A stretch of DNA of 64,000 nt, from assembly GCA_014529385.2 (NCBI GenBank), contig CM043971.1, positions 98,198,985 through 98,262,984 of the forward strand, read 5' to 3'. The position numbers were made by a program, and so were the translations under genes. Of this stretch, positions 23,241 to 34,217 are shown piece by piece. Every line of letters begins with the position of its first letter. Positions within the stretch are counted from its first letter, which is position 1. Source of the stretch: Adiantum capillus-veneris. Its lineage: Eukaryota; Streptophyta; Polypodiopsida; Polypodiales; Pteridaceae. The notes below the pieces were generated by a model. That model worked only from the letters and a program-made list of their open reading frames with translations. It did not search any database and was not told where the DNA came from.

Positions 23241-23639
23241 TTGAAATTCCACATGCATAATTGTGTTTCCATCTTCTCCTTCACATTATTCTCCACCTTT
23301 GTTCAACAATATTGGCCTGGTACTAAGGTGAGGTTTTTTGAGTTCTTGGATTCCCGCTTGAATTTGTGTCGAAGGATCTTTCACACCAATTTTTTCCAGA
23401 CAACTTCCTACCATCGTCCACATGTTTGTTCATATTTATAGTAGCTCAGCTAACATTATTTCACATGTTATAGGTGTTGAAAAAATGTGTATCAGCCCTT
23501 TAGAGTCAATGAACTTCTTGGAAGAGAGTCTCTAGGATGGGATTGCAACAACATTTGATTTGGCCCCATGCTCTCTCATATAGAATGGTAGTGTTCTTAG
23601 CAAATGGGGTTGGATGTTTATAGATTGAATAGATCCTTG

Positions 23640-24400
23640 GTCTCCCTAATATGATTGCACTTTTAGATTCATTTGAGATCGAGCCTCAAATTCCTCTATC
23701 GATGGAAGAAACAATCCTCTTCCATCACTTGTTTGATTTACGTGTTTGCTTAGCTCACTAGATTCATTGGCCTCTCTGACTTGTTTCCATAGTTTGTGAA
23801 GATCATTTATCTCTCTGCACTCTTCTCGTAATATAGCTAGGTGAAATCCTTTGGAAGAGTTATCCATGGTATTCAACACTATCCTTGGTTCTTCTTCTGG
23901 GTCCTTAAGCTCTGGTCTGTGCTCGTGACTAGGATCTAGCTCTTCTTGCTCTTACTTTGGTGGAATTATTGGTGTTGGTGGGACAAGGATCACATCCTTA
24001 GGTTTTCCAACTAGAGGTTCTAGTAACGCTTGGGCGGTTTGAACCATTTTTTGGCACATTTCAAGACTTTACTGCTCTAGCTCTACACATGGATATGTCA
24101 TCCACCTTTGTTCTTGTGTTTGATTGTTTTTAAGCCGTGAATCATAGGCCTTAAAGAGGATGTCTAATGGTTTTTTGACCTTTTCTACCAGCATGGATCC
24201 TCCTGAACTAGTGCTTTTGGGTTTCTCAACTATGCCTGGCTCTGGTACTACCTTAGGGGTTCCCTTTTCCTCGTTTATTTCTCCTTCCAGTTTCTTTAAT
24301 TTTTTCTTTGTTTGTTTCAACTTGTCAGATAAAGAAGTTTGTTCACGTTCCTTTGTAGCTCTCATCCTAGCTTTCCTAGATTTCCATGTGTTTTGCTAAC
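23640..24400 (-). pseudogene. gag-like remnant of element D
   Basis: Two open pieces, 24365-24069 (LSDKLKQTKKKLKKLEGEIN, coiled-coil-like) and 23879-23646 (AILREECREINDLHKLWKQV), precede the protease in element orientation. They fit the gag position but show no zinc knuckle. The right side is cut by the insertion of E' at 24472. Confidence 0.45.
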
Positions 24401-24471
24401 TTTTTCATTCAATGCTAGGACCATTAGTTTTTGGTTCTTTGATGATGGGTTCATCTACCACTTTTTGGGAT

Positions 24472-24628
24472 TGTGAAAGAGCATAGGGAGATAGACATGC
24501 CACTAACCACCCAACCATACCTATATATAGGCCCTTGGCCCTCCTATATATAGCCCCTGTACCGCATGTGTGGCCATCGGCCCTTGGCCAGGGCCGTGCC
24601 CTCCGATAGTCCTACCCTTGGCATGACA
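24472..24628 (-). repeat. E' LTR copy 2 (157 bp)
   Basis: TGTCATGCC...CTCTTTCACA on the minus strand, with two TATATATAGG-like boxes. It abuts the next copy with no spacer. Confidence 0.75.
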
Positions 24629-24785
24629 TGTGAAAGAGCATAGGGAGATAGATATGCCACTAACCACCCAACCGTACCTATATATAGGCCCTTGGCTCTC
24701 CTATATATAGCCCCTATACAACATGTGTATCCATCGGCCCCTGGCCAGGACCGTGCCCTCCTATAGTCCTACCCTTGGCATGACA
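24629..24785 (-). repeat. E' LTR copy 1 (157 bp)
   Basis: Same unit, directly joined to the polypurine-bearing end of the coding region (CCAAGGGGGGAGTAA). A few substitutions separate it from copy 2. Confidence 0.75.
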
Positions 24786-24957
24786 TTACTCCCCCCTTGG
24801 AGATGCGTTTTCGTCCGCGAAAACAAAAGTAGTAGGATCTTCATAAGAACACTAATGTTTTCCAGAGTGGTATCCTTCATGGATCCAGCTGTTTGTTTGA
24901 CTGAAAACAGGATGCACTAGGAGGTTCAATGAAATCAAGAATAACATCTAAATGTTG

Positions 24958-24962
24958 CACAT
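24958..24962. repeat. Target-site duplication CACAT, left copy of element B
   Basis: CACAT precedes the TG start of the B LTR and reappears at 49454-49458. Confidence 0.85.
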
Positions 24963-25500
24963 TGTTAACCCTCACGGCTCATGGACACCCTATCACCTAC
25001 GAGACAGACACCGTATTATTTATTTAGTAGAGTCAGGGACCGGGCTTGTTGGTCCAATAGAAAAAGGGTAGAGTGATCGCCGATGAGAGGCGCACTCTAA
25101 TAGGAACATTCAAGGGTTAGTTATCTAAGTATGGGCACCCAAGTGTGAATGGGGCGAGTTCATAGAAAAGTCACCTAAACCTAAAAATCACTCATTCTCT
25201 CAGTTGTGCAATCGAAGAGTGCTCTTGCTCCATCTCCATCTTCTTCTTCTTCTTCTTCTCCTTGTGTGTGCGTGTGTATGAGTGTGTGTGCGTGTGAGCG
25301 CTTGAGCGCGGTGCAGCGGCAACTCCTTCTTGTTCGCGGCGAGGAATCCTCCACGACAGCAATTGTAGAGCGGTGAGTGACACACCATTGTCATCTTTGA
25401 GCTTACTAGTTTAGGCTAGTTGCATGCTTGGAGCCATTTGTGGCTCGCACACAATGTATGGGCATGTTCCTTGCATTGACACATGTGACAGACGTGCACA
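24963..25500 (+). repeat. 5' LTR of element B, 538 bp
   Basis: Starts TGTTAACCCTCACGG and ends GACGTGCACA. It contains a TTC repeat and a short GT-rich run (25241-25300) near the likely transcript start. The 3' copy is longer (696 bp), mainly because this microsatellite is expanded there. Confidence 0.85.
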
Positions 25501-25504
25501 TTTT

Positions 25505-25522
25505 TGGCGCCGTTGCCGGGGA
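25505..25522 (+). other. Primer binding site, tRNA-Asp
   Basis: TGGCGCCGTTGCCGGGGA lies four T residues after the LTR. It is complementary to the 3' end of plant tRNA-Asp and is the site typical of Athila-type elements. Confidence 0.9.
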
Positions 25523-26344
25523 AATGCCATACACTAAGCTTGAATGGAACTCTGTGCTTTTTTGTGGTGCAATTTCAATTGTAGGAAAGGTAGAGAAGGA
25601 AGGTGTGTGTGCTGAGAAGGAGTTTGTTTTGCTGCTGTGCATTGTTTTGTTAATAAGGAATTGAAAGGTACTGTGTTTTTTCTGTGATAAGGTGTTAGGA
25701 TTAAGGTAGCAGATCCATAATATTAGTTATGTATAAAGTACAGTAAGTAGTAAGTAGATCTACTAGAGCTAATGAGTTACTATAGTAGTGTGTTAGTGTG
25801 TAGCAGTAGTTGTATTAGTTGTAAGTAGGTAGGTTAGGTGCGTGTGTGCTTGCGCGCACAGCGCGGCTGCGGCCACTGCGGCCACATTATCCCAAAAATT
25901 TAAAGGTAGGACTGAGATTGGGAATATCTCCTAAACCAAAGCCCAAACCCAAGCCCAAGATCACGCTCAGGCTCAGGCTCAGGCCTTAGTCGCCCTTTAA
26001 AATTACGTATTGTAGCATCGCACGTAGCTAAAAATCGACCTTTTTGAGCACTAACGGAGCTTCAGGTGACCGAACATTGTGCTGTAAAGCACACCACGAC
26101 CCTCTGAGTGATATGCTCATTTCAAGATATCACACACTTTAATAAAAAAACCGATCATTAGAAAACATTAAAGAACATCAAAAAATGAGTGAAAATGGAT
26201 GCCTAAAAAAGTAAGCGGTTAACCTTCGAGGTTATTCGCCGACGCTTGTAGGGTGCCAAACGCACATGCATCTGCGCTTTGGTCTTGTCCTAGAGACGGA
26301 GCAACTAGAGAAAATTTTGACTTACGCGAGTTCTCAGTATCCAC
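25523..26344 (+). other. 5' leader of element B
   Basis: Non-coding leader of about 0.8 kb. It has a short open frame at its start (from the primer site to 25664), a CAGGCT repeat near 25965 and many stops elsewhere. It leads into the hairpin at 26345. Confidence 0.6.
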
Positions 26345-26384
26345 CTACCTTAGGTTCCGGGCCCTCGGCGGGAACCTAAGGTAG
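26345..26384 (+). promoter_or_regulatory. 14-bp perfect stem-loop with GGGCCC loop, before gag
   Basis: Arms CTACCTTAGGTTCC (26345-26358) and GGAACCTAAGGTAG (26371-26384) pair perfectly around a 12-nt loop that begins with the palindrome GGGCCC. It lies 55 bp before the gag ATG at 26440. Position and form suggest an RNA dimerisation or packaging signal; that role is inferred. Confidence 0.6.
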
Positions 26385-26439
26385 TACAAACCAAGACCCA
26401 AACATAGCGGCTAGTGACTCTTCCTCTGACTACGATGTC

Positions 26440-29400
26440 ATGGAGGGTTTCCCAATGCCTAATCCCAATAGCTCAAGTCAAGACATGCTTGCCATGGGCC
26501 CGCAGTCCGGGCCGAGTGTGCTTAGCCGCTTGAAGGAAACCTTTAGTAGAGCCACTCGCTCCGGACATGGAGCTAATGATGTAAATGAGGGGGGTGGGAA
26601 AGTAAATTCGCCATTCATGACCAACATAGACCCTATGCCCTTAGAGAGTGTGCACATGAATACTCCATTCACTGCACCCCCTGACTATTCAGAGCTATTT
26701 CCCTCCGAGGTTATATTACCTGATGGTAGAAGCCTTGCCGAAGTGCAAGAGCTTGAGCGGTATATCCTTGCAGTGAGGAAAGGAAATCAAGAGCTTACGC
26801 AAGGCGGAGCAACGAAGAGAGTTAAAAGAGAAAGCTCCTATGTCAATATCCTTGCTAGGAGACCAATCGAGTGCTCTTGAAGTAGCGACCACTAAGGGTC
26901 AACCCATAGAGAGCCACATTGCATCTAGTTCAAAGGACACCCCTAGCACCTCAAGCTAAGATGGAGCATTCCTAAATGAGATCTGGGAGTACAAACTACA
27001 AATGGAAACTCTAACTGACCTATACACAGGTCACACCTATCAGATGGATTGGTTAGATGTCCTGCAATCCACAACGGGTGCTACTAGTGTGGAGGATCAA
27101 CAACAAAGAGTTTGTGAGGTCATCCCCATAGGGTTATTGAGCTAGAGAGACAAAACAAAGGGATCAACATGCCTTCAATGGGTCTCATGAGATTCTTAGA
27201 TACAGGAAAGGCTAAAAAACCGACCTTATCACAAATGGATACTCCCTCGGTAAGTCCGATGGATCCTCCATATGTTGTTTCGCCAAGGGTCTCAATGCAA
27301 TTTGAGCCCACAAGTGATAGCTTTACCTTTCCAAGTCTAGCTCATCTTTCCCTTGATGACACCATGGCTACCATGCCTACCCCAATGATGGGCATGCCAA
27401 GAAACACGCCATGGAACTCATTTGTTAGTAAAGCACCGCTACATGGTAGCTCAATGCCTGCAACAGTACCTACAAGTGTGTACCAATCGTATACACCCAT
27501 GGGTCCTCGTACTCATGTAGTTCCTACCCCTCCCATTGTTTCAACTACCTACGCTCCACAACCACAACCACAACATCCAAGCTCTTATTTCCATGGGACC
27601 ATACCGGCTAGCATTAGCATGTCACATCCGATGTTTGCTATGCCCAGGGCCACCCATATGAACTTTGGGCCGCCGCATGGCACAACACTGTACCAAACGT
27701 GGAACCCAAGGGCTTCCTATACGCCAAGCCCAATGCCATTACCTACTCCACATGTAGTCTCTGGAGCGCCTTCACCTAGGGTTCCTGCTCACTTAGGTGA
27801 CTTGGCAACATTTGCTCAAGCTATCGGTCGATCTATCGTTGAGAATATGCGTAACACGCATGATAGAGATCCTAGAAGTAAGGCAATACAAATAGCCAAG
27901 CTCACACAAAAATTTAGTGGAGACGGGGATGTGAGAAAGCATATCGAAGTGTTTGAACAAATATGGGATTCTCTAGGAGAACACAATGACCTGTATAAGA
28001 GTAATGCTTTAAGAATAACCTTAAGTGGAAAGTCTCGGGATTGGTATAGAACCCTAAGGGTGGAAGAAAAAATGATTTACCCTACTCTTAGGAGCCTGTT
28101 CTTGAAAGAATACATACAAGAGGGAGTGCTTTGGGGTGTAGCCTCTCAGCTCCAGAAAGCCCAACAAGAGGAAGGAGTGTCGGTGAGAGACTTTATTAAA
28201 CGCTTGAACCATTTGAATTCTTGTTGTAATCTAAATGAGTGCTTCAATAATAATCAATTGCTTGATAGATTCATTAGGGGATTACGACATGAGGATATCT
28301 ATAATGGCCTAGTCATTAGAGGTATCACCACTTGGAAAGCAGTCACCACCAATGCGATCCAATTGGAGGATAATTTAATGATTCAAGGAGAAAGAGTGTC
28401 TGTTGAGCCTAAATCTATTAGCTCCCAAGCATCGGGGCATCAGCCATGACCCTAAAGCCTATTGCTAAGGAGCCAAAGATATCTAAGATGAATTTAGCAA
28501 ATCTCACCAAGGCTATTCAAGAGAGTCTTAGAGACAATCGTGCTCCGCAAAACAATCATATGTATCCAAGAAGGGAGAAACAATGGTTCTCAGTTGCTAT
28601 GGACCGCATAGTACCAGTGAATGCCCTACTTTTAGAGTAAAACTCAATGGGAACTGCAATGCCTGTGGGAGGTATGGTCATCAAGCTAAGGATTGCATAG
28701 TATTTAAGCGTGTGATGGCCAATAGACCAACCTTAGCATGGACAGACACACCTGGAGTGCCTGCATTGATGCAGGCCCCACCTCTTGAACAAACAGCACA
28801 ACACATGGTCCCTAGGGCCCAAAATGTTGTTCAAACAACACCCTTACCACCTCCAGTGCTAGGACCGCAACCACCATATCCGAGAATCACTTTTATGAAT
28901 CAAGTGAGTTGTGAGTCATCTATTGCTTGTTTGGAAGGTTGTGAGGAAGATATAGATCCTAATATTTCCTATGTGATGGATGTGCTTGAAGAAAGTCCAC
29001 AATACTACATGGAAGACTATTGGGGACAAGTCAAACCTATCTATCAAGTAGCTGCTCTTGCTGCAAGAGGCCAAAATATAAATTACACTGCTAAGAGACC
29101 CCCTCTTCAATGCTATGAATGTGGAGGTCATCATCATGTGGCCGAGTGTCCTATTAGGCTACAAAAGAACGCCATACTAATGCAAACCAATCAAGCGAGC
29201 ACGTCTACAATGCCAATACTCATGTGTAATCGATGTGGCATAGATCATTTGATTGCCCAATGTCCAAATAATCCAAATGCACCAAAGATCACGCCATTAA
29301 ACTTGATTGAGGTTACCAAGGAGCCATCACAAAGTACACCTGTGGTACCAGTAAATGTACTCACACAATCGATGCTCCAAAAACAAAATTATATTCTTGA

Positions 29401-29632
29401 GGAAAGAGACACGGCATCAATTTCCCAATCTCAAAAAAAGAAGAAAACACGAAGGAAGAGATCGCAAAAAGCAGCGAAGTCAAACCCCAGTTCAAAGACC
29501 AACATAGGGACTGGTGACGACCTCGTATATATGAAGGACACTGAAGAGGATTCTGATTCAGGTGAAACCATGGAGATCAAAACGACCACTAAGATAGAAA
29601 CTAGCAAGGAAGATTTTCATGAGTCACAATGA
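26440..29632 (+). pseudogene. gag of element B, three zinc knuckles, frameshifted
   Basis: Gag forms the particle and binds RNA. ATG at 26440 is the first after the hairpin. The frame breaks at 26880 and resumes at about 27130. The longest open part (27169-28449, 426 codons) has a proline/methionine-rich front and a capsid core (KAIQIAKLTQKFSGDGDVRK; SGKSRDWYRTLRVEEKMIYP). Two shifts near 28450-28600 lead to a nucleocapsid region with knuckles at 28655-28696 (CNACGRYGHQAKDC, CX2CX4HX4C), 29111-29149 (CYECGGHHHVAEC) and 29225-29263 (CNRCGIDHLIAQC). The last two have the shorter CX2CX3HX4C spacing. A basic KKKKTRRKRSQK tract precedes the stop at 29632. Length is large for a gag. Disabled, but the domain order is clear. 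Confidence 0.8.
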
Positions 29633-30144
29633 CCAGGATCCAAGAAGAAGATAGGAACTTATCCAAACCCTACAGAGGAGATCGAGCGAGTCAAGCAATT
29701 AAGGAGTTTGGTAGAAGATACCCAAATGGATCTAGAACCAGCACCTAAGTAGATCCATATTATAGACACCGTGTTCCCTACGCAACAACAACCTCACCAA
29801 GTCCATAGACCTTTAGCCATACCTAGTGTCATCCAAGAAGAAAGTGACTTAAAGTCATGGGAAAGTGGGTGTACTCACTTCTTGATCGAAAGAATGTTTA
29901 CAGAGGGACTACATGATCCTATCAAAGAAATGGAGATCCCATCTTCCCCACGTCAAGGGGCTGAAGCCCAAAAGGTGCCGTTAAACATTTCCAAATTGAT
30001 GGATTTCATGTCTTCAGAAGTTAGAACCACCATCATGTCCAAACTATATAAAGACCCTGAGCTAGTCTCAGCTCTTCGAGCCTTCCTCAATGGAGAACTG
30101 AAGTTTGGGCTACCACAATTTGCATGGATAGATGGAGCGGGGGA
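29633..30144 (+). pseudogene. gag-protease junction of element B, cut by a solo LTR
   Basis: Same frame as the nucleocapsid region, with stops at 29630-29632 and near 29748. The open part from 29771 encodes PLNISKLMDFMSSEVRTTIM and ends FAWIDGAG at the solo LTR of family A. Removing the LTR and one GGGGA copy joins this frame to 33756 onward without a shift, which confirms the insertion point. Confidence 0.75.
30140..30144. repeat. Target-site duplication GGGGA, left copy of solo LTR
   Basis: Repeated at 33756-33760. Confidence 0.9.
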
Positions 30145-30619
30145 TGTAAGGTTTCTAGTTTTCGAAACCTTAAAAATTGTACAAAGCTTGTAAAATTAAA
30201 TGGAAAACCACTATTGAAGGATTCAAACACGGCTAATATTGGTATTTTTGGAATCATAAGCAGAGCTTTACTATGTTTAGTAATTTTCATAATCTGAATC
30301 CGATAAAAACTGGAAAAGTTACAGACCCTAAAAGATTACAATAGGAATTCAAGTAATTAATAAAAATTGGATGGTTTTTAGTAATAATTATTAACCAGGA
30401 CTTTTTACTCTAAGGTTCTAAAATTAACTGGTAATCCAATTTTCATCATTAGAATCAGCAAAAATCAACCAAAGTAAATTTTGGAAGGTATGGGGGCTGT
30501 GTGGAGTTGGGGGGAACCTGGTAGGGATAGATATAGCAGTAGGTGGCGGCATTTGCAAGCTGGGGGGGGCTGCTTGGAGTGTAGAAACCTGCTAGAAGCT
30601 GCCCGGTGCCCAGAAAAGC

Positions 30620-30626
30620 TATAAAA
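30620..30626 (+). promoter_or_regulatory. TATA box of the solo LTR
   Basis: TATAAAA, followed by ACTCGGAGCC and a CT repeat (30669-30690), as in element A. Confidence 0.75.
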
Positions 30627-31079
30627 TGACCCCCTTCTCTTCATAATTTTTTAGACTCGGAGCCTTGACACTCTCTCTCTCTCTCATCTAGAGAGAACGC
30701 TACGTAGAAATCACTAGAGATTAAGCTCTAGTTGATTAACCTAAACGGTAATTAGCCTAATACTTCTTAATTACCAAGGCTAGATTAATCTATTTTGTTA
30801 ATAAATTAAAGATTAGGCCTATGTATACTCATAAATCCTCTCTTAATTAAATATTCTCTACCGATTTTTGTAAGTAAGCTTGAAAATATTAAGATAATTA
30901 ATTATCCTATCATATTAGGGTTGAAATTAGCCAAATTAACCACAAATTAATGAGAAATTTAGTAATTAAGCTTGGATTAAGTTGAGGTAATTATCAGAGC
31001 TGCATTGGATAGTCATTAAGCTAGAAAAATTATCTCATAATTTTTTGAGTAATTTTTATAATTAATTAGGCTAAATTAG

Positions 31080-32000
31080 ATTGTTTTTTAGAGAAAATTA
31101 AAGGGAAAACTAATCAAATTGATTCCAAATGTCTTGAGTTATTTATCAGTGGTTAATTAGATGCTAGCAAACCCGTGATAATTATGACAAGTTCAAATTA
31201 TTAGTTTATCTAATTACTTTAGCAGAAATACTCTGTTTTTAAGAAAAATTAAATAGGGGAAATTAGTAAATTGATCATAAATACTTTGAGCTATTTATCA
31301 AAGGTTAATTAGATGTTAGGGATTTTGTGATAATTAGGACAAGCTCAAATGATTAATCTATCTAATTACTCTAGCAGAAATACTCTGTTTTTATGACAAA
31401 TTAAATAGGGGAAATTAGCAAATAGATTCAAATTAAATTGAGCTATTTATCAGAGGTTAATTAGATAGGGAACCATGATAATTAGGACAAGCTCAAATGG
31501 TTAATCTACCTAATTACTTTAGAAGAAATACTCTGGTTTTATGACAAATTAAATAGGGGAAATCAACAAATAGATTCAAATTGAATTGAGCTATTTATTA
31601 GAGGTTAATTAGATGTTAGGAAACCCATGATAATTAGAACAAGCTCAGATAATTAATTTCTCTAATTACTTTAGTAGAGATACCCTGTTTTTTGGACAAA
31701 TTAAATAGGGGAGATTAGCAAATGAATTCAAATGGATATGAGTTATTTATTAGAGGTTAATTATACCTTGGGGAGTCCATGATAGTTAGATTACCATTGG
31801 ATAATTAATTTATCTAATTATCCCAGTAAAATTACATTATTTTTAGGAGAAAATAAAAGGGGGAATATAGTAAATTAATCCAAAATCCTTTGATATAAAT
31901 ATCAGAGGTAGAACACACCTTGAGAAATCCATGATAAATATCCCAACCTCAGATAAATAGTTTAGGTATTTATCTTCAATAAAAGTAACTGATTTTGCGT
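31080..32000 (+). repeat. ~151-bp minisatellite in the solo LTR leader
   Basis: TTAAATAGGGGAAATTAG-like phrases recur near 31248, 31400, 31549 and 31700, with weaker units on both sides. This is the plus-strand form of the array in element A, with about six to seven units instead of about eleven. Confidence 0.8.
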
Positions 32001-32504
32001 ATAAAATAGACAAGAAAAATTACTAAACAAATTTATCTAATTACCAAATAAATCTTGAGGTCTAAAATCACTATTGAAGGGTGGGAAAATTACCTCAGCA
32101 TAAATGGATGGTATAATAAATTGCTATCATTAAAATTTTACCTAATTTAGACCATAAATATAGGAGGAAAAGGTTATTAATCAAATTTATGAAAATTACT
32201 AAAGATAGAACATATTCAATTACAATTTAGGGAGAGTAACCCATTAGCGGATATAAATTTATAATTTACTAAGGTTAAAATGTAAGATAGACTAAGAAGA
32301 AACCTAGTTAAAGGACTTCCCAAATTAAATGGTAATTATGGGAAATTACTTATAGTATAAATAAGCTACAGAAGGAATATCTCATCAAATTGACTATTAA
32401 AGATACCTACTTACTCCAAAAATACTTATTTTTGGGTAAACAAGGAAAAAGAAGATTATTCAATTAAACTTCTAATGGATTAAGTTTTTTATAAAGCTGC
32501 CGAT

Positions 32505-32666
32505 ATGGCTCCAAAGAGAACCAGGGGAAATCCTCTTACTGAGGAAGAGGATGTTAGCAACAAGAGAAACAAAGCCACTAATGACCATGAGGCTGGGCCT
32601 AGCCATAGGCCGACTAAGGAAAGTTTGCAGGCTCCAGCCCAGTAGCAGATGGCCGAGCAATCCCAG
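32505..32666 (+). pseudogene. LTR-borne 54-codon frame, diverged copy
   Basis: ATG at 32505 starts MAPKRTRGNP and ends QMAEQSQ at codon 54, followed by CAG|GTGGAT (GT at 32667). Against the element A copies it has many changes, but no indel and conserved landmarks (MAPKRTR, EDV, GP-S-RPT, QMA-QSQ). Codon 47 is TAG instead of the Gln codon CAG, a single inactivating change. Conservation stops at the splice-like junction, which supports coding use of this piece. Confidence 0.55.
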
Positions 32667-33755
32667 GTGGATTTCTATTTTGTTCACTTAAAATCTTTTA
32701 AAGTTCATTTTTAAGTTAACATTGCATACGTAAAGTTAGGAAGGATAAACTAGCTGAAATGGAAGGTAACTTCCAACGTGCATTTGTTTATAATGTAGGA
32801 AAGAATTGTTTGGATTAAAACTGGTTGAAATAGGAAAGATATGATTGATCATCCTCAAGACAGCTTGTCTCAAGACACCTCAGACTCCTTAATATAAATT
32901 GATGATAATGATTGGCTTTCTAGCCACGGATAAGTCGGTTACCCCCATGAACGATGAGTTTCTACTCCGGGTCATGTCTTGATGTTTCTACATAAGTTAG
33001 GATACCGTTTTTTTAATCTTAGGAGATCCGCCTGGTTGTATGGGAAACTGATTTGGTGTATGCCTTGGGTGGGGGTTTATCCACTCCGGATTTGAATAAG
33101 GAATGGGTACCATTTTTCACCCTTAGGTGGTCTTGAGACAAGAAGAGTACTGGCCATGGTTATTATGGACAATGTTTTGATTGACAATACCCTATCTTAA
33201 GTTTAAAGATGTTTGTTTTCTAAAAGAATGCTTTCAATGCTGTCTTCAAGGAATTACTTGATGGAACGTTAAAAGAAACCATTATTTTAAATGTTTAAAA
33301 CAATGTGATAGTAAGATAAATGAATCATGTGTGAGTGCGGGGTGGCAAGTGGGGATTGACTAAGGTTGTCAATCATGGACGGGTGGACCTGATTAGTCAG
33401 TAACTATCCATCCCTGTGCACTAAAAAGTCTAGAAAACTTCTTCACTTGGAAGAGGAGCCCACCAGCGGCTGTACCCTCACATCTGTTAGGGATAAAAAA
33501 GCGTTGGTTAAGGATACCTTAGCCCAATTGTGGTAGTTATAGGGCCAAAATAGTTCTTTGGACTTTTAATACGTTGTCCAGTTTCCGCTGCGACAGGACT
33601 AGGTCTTCTTCTAAGGCTATAAACCCAAGCCATTGTCAATGGTAAAGGTATATTCCTTGGATTTTTCTTGTTTAGAGACTCTGATTTTTATCAGACCTAG
33701 AGACCTGTCAAGGATCCCATCCCGATCTTGGTATTGGCGGGCTGGGGACCTTACA

Positions 33756-34217
33756 GGGGAGATGCCAATAGAGGAGGAACACTTAGATCCACAACCCAAC
33801 CTAGATGAGAACCTTGTTATAGAAATACATGTTAACAAGTTGGGACAATACTTTGAGGGTGATGAATCTAGTGTGACCATACCAATCACTACTAACGGAT
33901 TTATTGTGAAGGGAATCCTTGATGGTGGCGCTGGGGTTAGCATTGTGACTAAAAATTGATAAGAAACTATGGGAAGACCTCACCTTGCGACCACAACCAT
34001 AGTAGTGAAGATGGCCAATGGGTCTATTGTTAAACCTATTGGGATGCTAGAAGATATCAAGATCAAGGTCTTTGGACATAAAATTAGAGTTACCTTCATT
34101 GTTATGGATTTCTCCAAGCACACTATGGAATTTGAGATGATCTTGGGACGTCCTTTCATGAGGGAAGCAAAAATGGTGCATGACTGGTCTAAAAACCATG
34201 TCTACTTGCAGTTCTGA
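33756..34217 (+). pseudogene. Retropepsin of element B
   Basis: Aspartic protease that would cut the polyprotein. It reads LVIEIHVNKLGQYF, then GFIVKGILDGGAGVSIVTKN with the active site D-G-G-A-G at 33921-33935. After two adjacent stops (TGA TAA, 33957-33962) it continues in the same frame with VVKMANGSIVKPIGMLEDIK and FEMILGRPFMREAKM. The domain has normal length and order. D-G-G-A also occurs in element C, so it is a lineage feature rather than a defect; the stops are the defect. 33756-33760 is the right copy of the solo-LTR duplication. Confidence 0.75.

Larger units (their letters stand above)
17838..24471 (-). mobile_element. Element D: old, decayed Ty3/gypsy polyprotein
   Basis: Minus-strand relics appear in the order gag (24400-23640), protease (23240-22970), charged linker (22967-21650), reverse transcriptase (21575-20880), RNase H (20965-20200) and integrase (19545-18690). 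All carry stops and frameshifts. No LTR of D is identified: its gag end is cut by E' at 24472 and its 3' end faces the right flank of element A at 17838. A single RNase H and no chromodomain suggest a non-chromovirus plant lineage (Athila/Tat side). Its protease resembles that of element B (GRPFMR, then MVxDWxxxHxYL). This is the oldest layer of the nest. Confidence 0.75.
24472..24957 (-). mobile_element. E': 3' end of a short-LTR chromovirus, LTR in tandem
   Basis: On the minus strand the coding tail reads DPTTFVFADENASPRGE and stops with TAA at 24786-24788. TGTCATGCC starts an LTR on the very next base. Two copies of a 157-bp unit with TG...CA ends follow (24785-24629, 24628-24472). The same tail, stop and LTR start occur in element E at 59590-59875, so E' is a relative of E. 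The coding side is cut at 24957 by element B. Confidence 0.7.
30145..33755 (+). mobile_element. Solo LTR of family A, 3611 bp, inserted in element B
   Basis: Starts TGTAAGGTTTC and ends GGGGACCTTACA, with GGGGA duplicated on both sides and no internal region. It is what remains after recombination between two LTRs of a family-A element. It keeps the family order: short U3, TATA box, CT-rich run, 152-bp-unit leader, small reading frame, U5. It is clearly diverged from the LTRs of element A, and it is shorter mainly because the minisatellite has fewer units. It interrupts the gag-protease frame of B. Confidence 0.92.
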
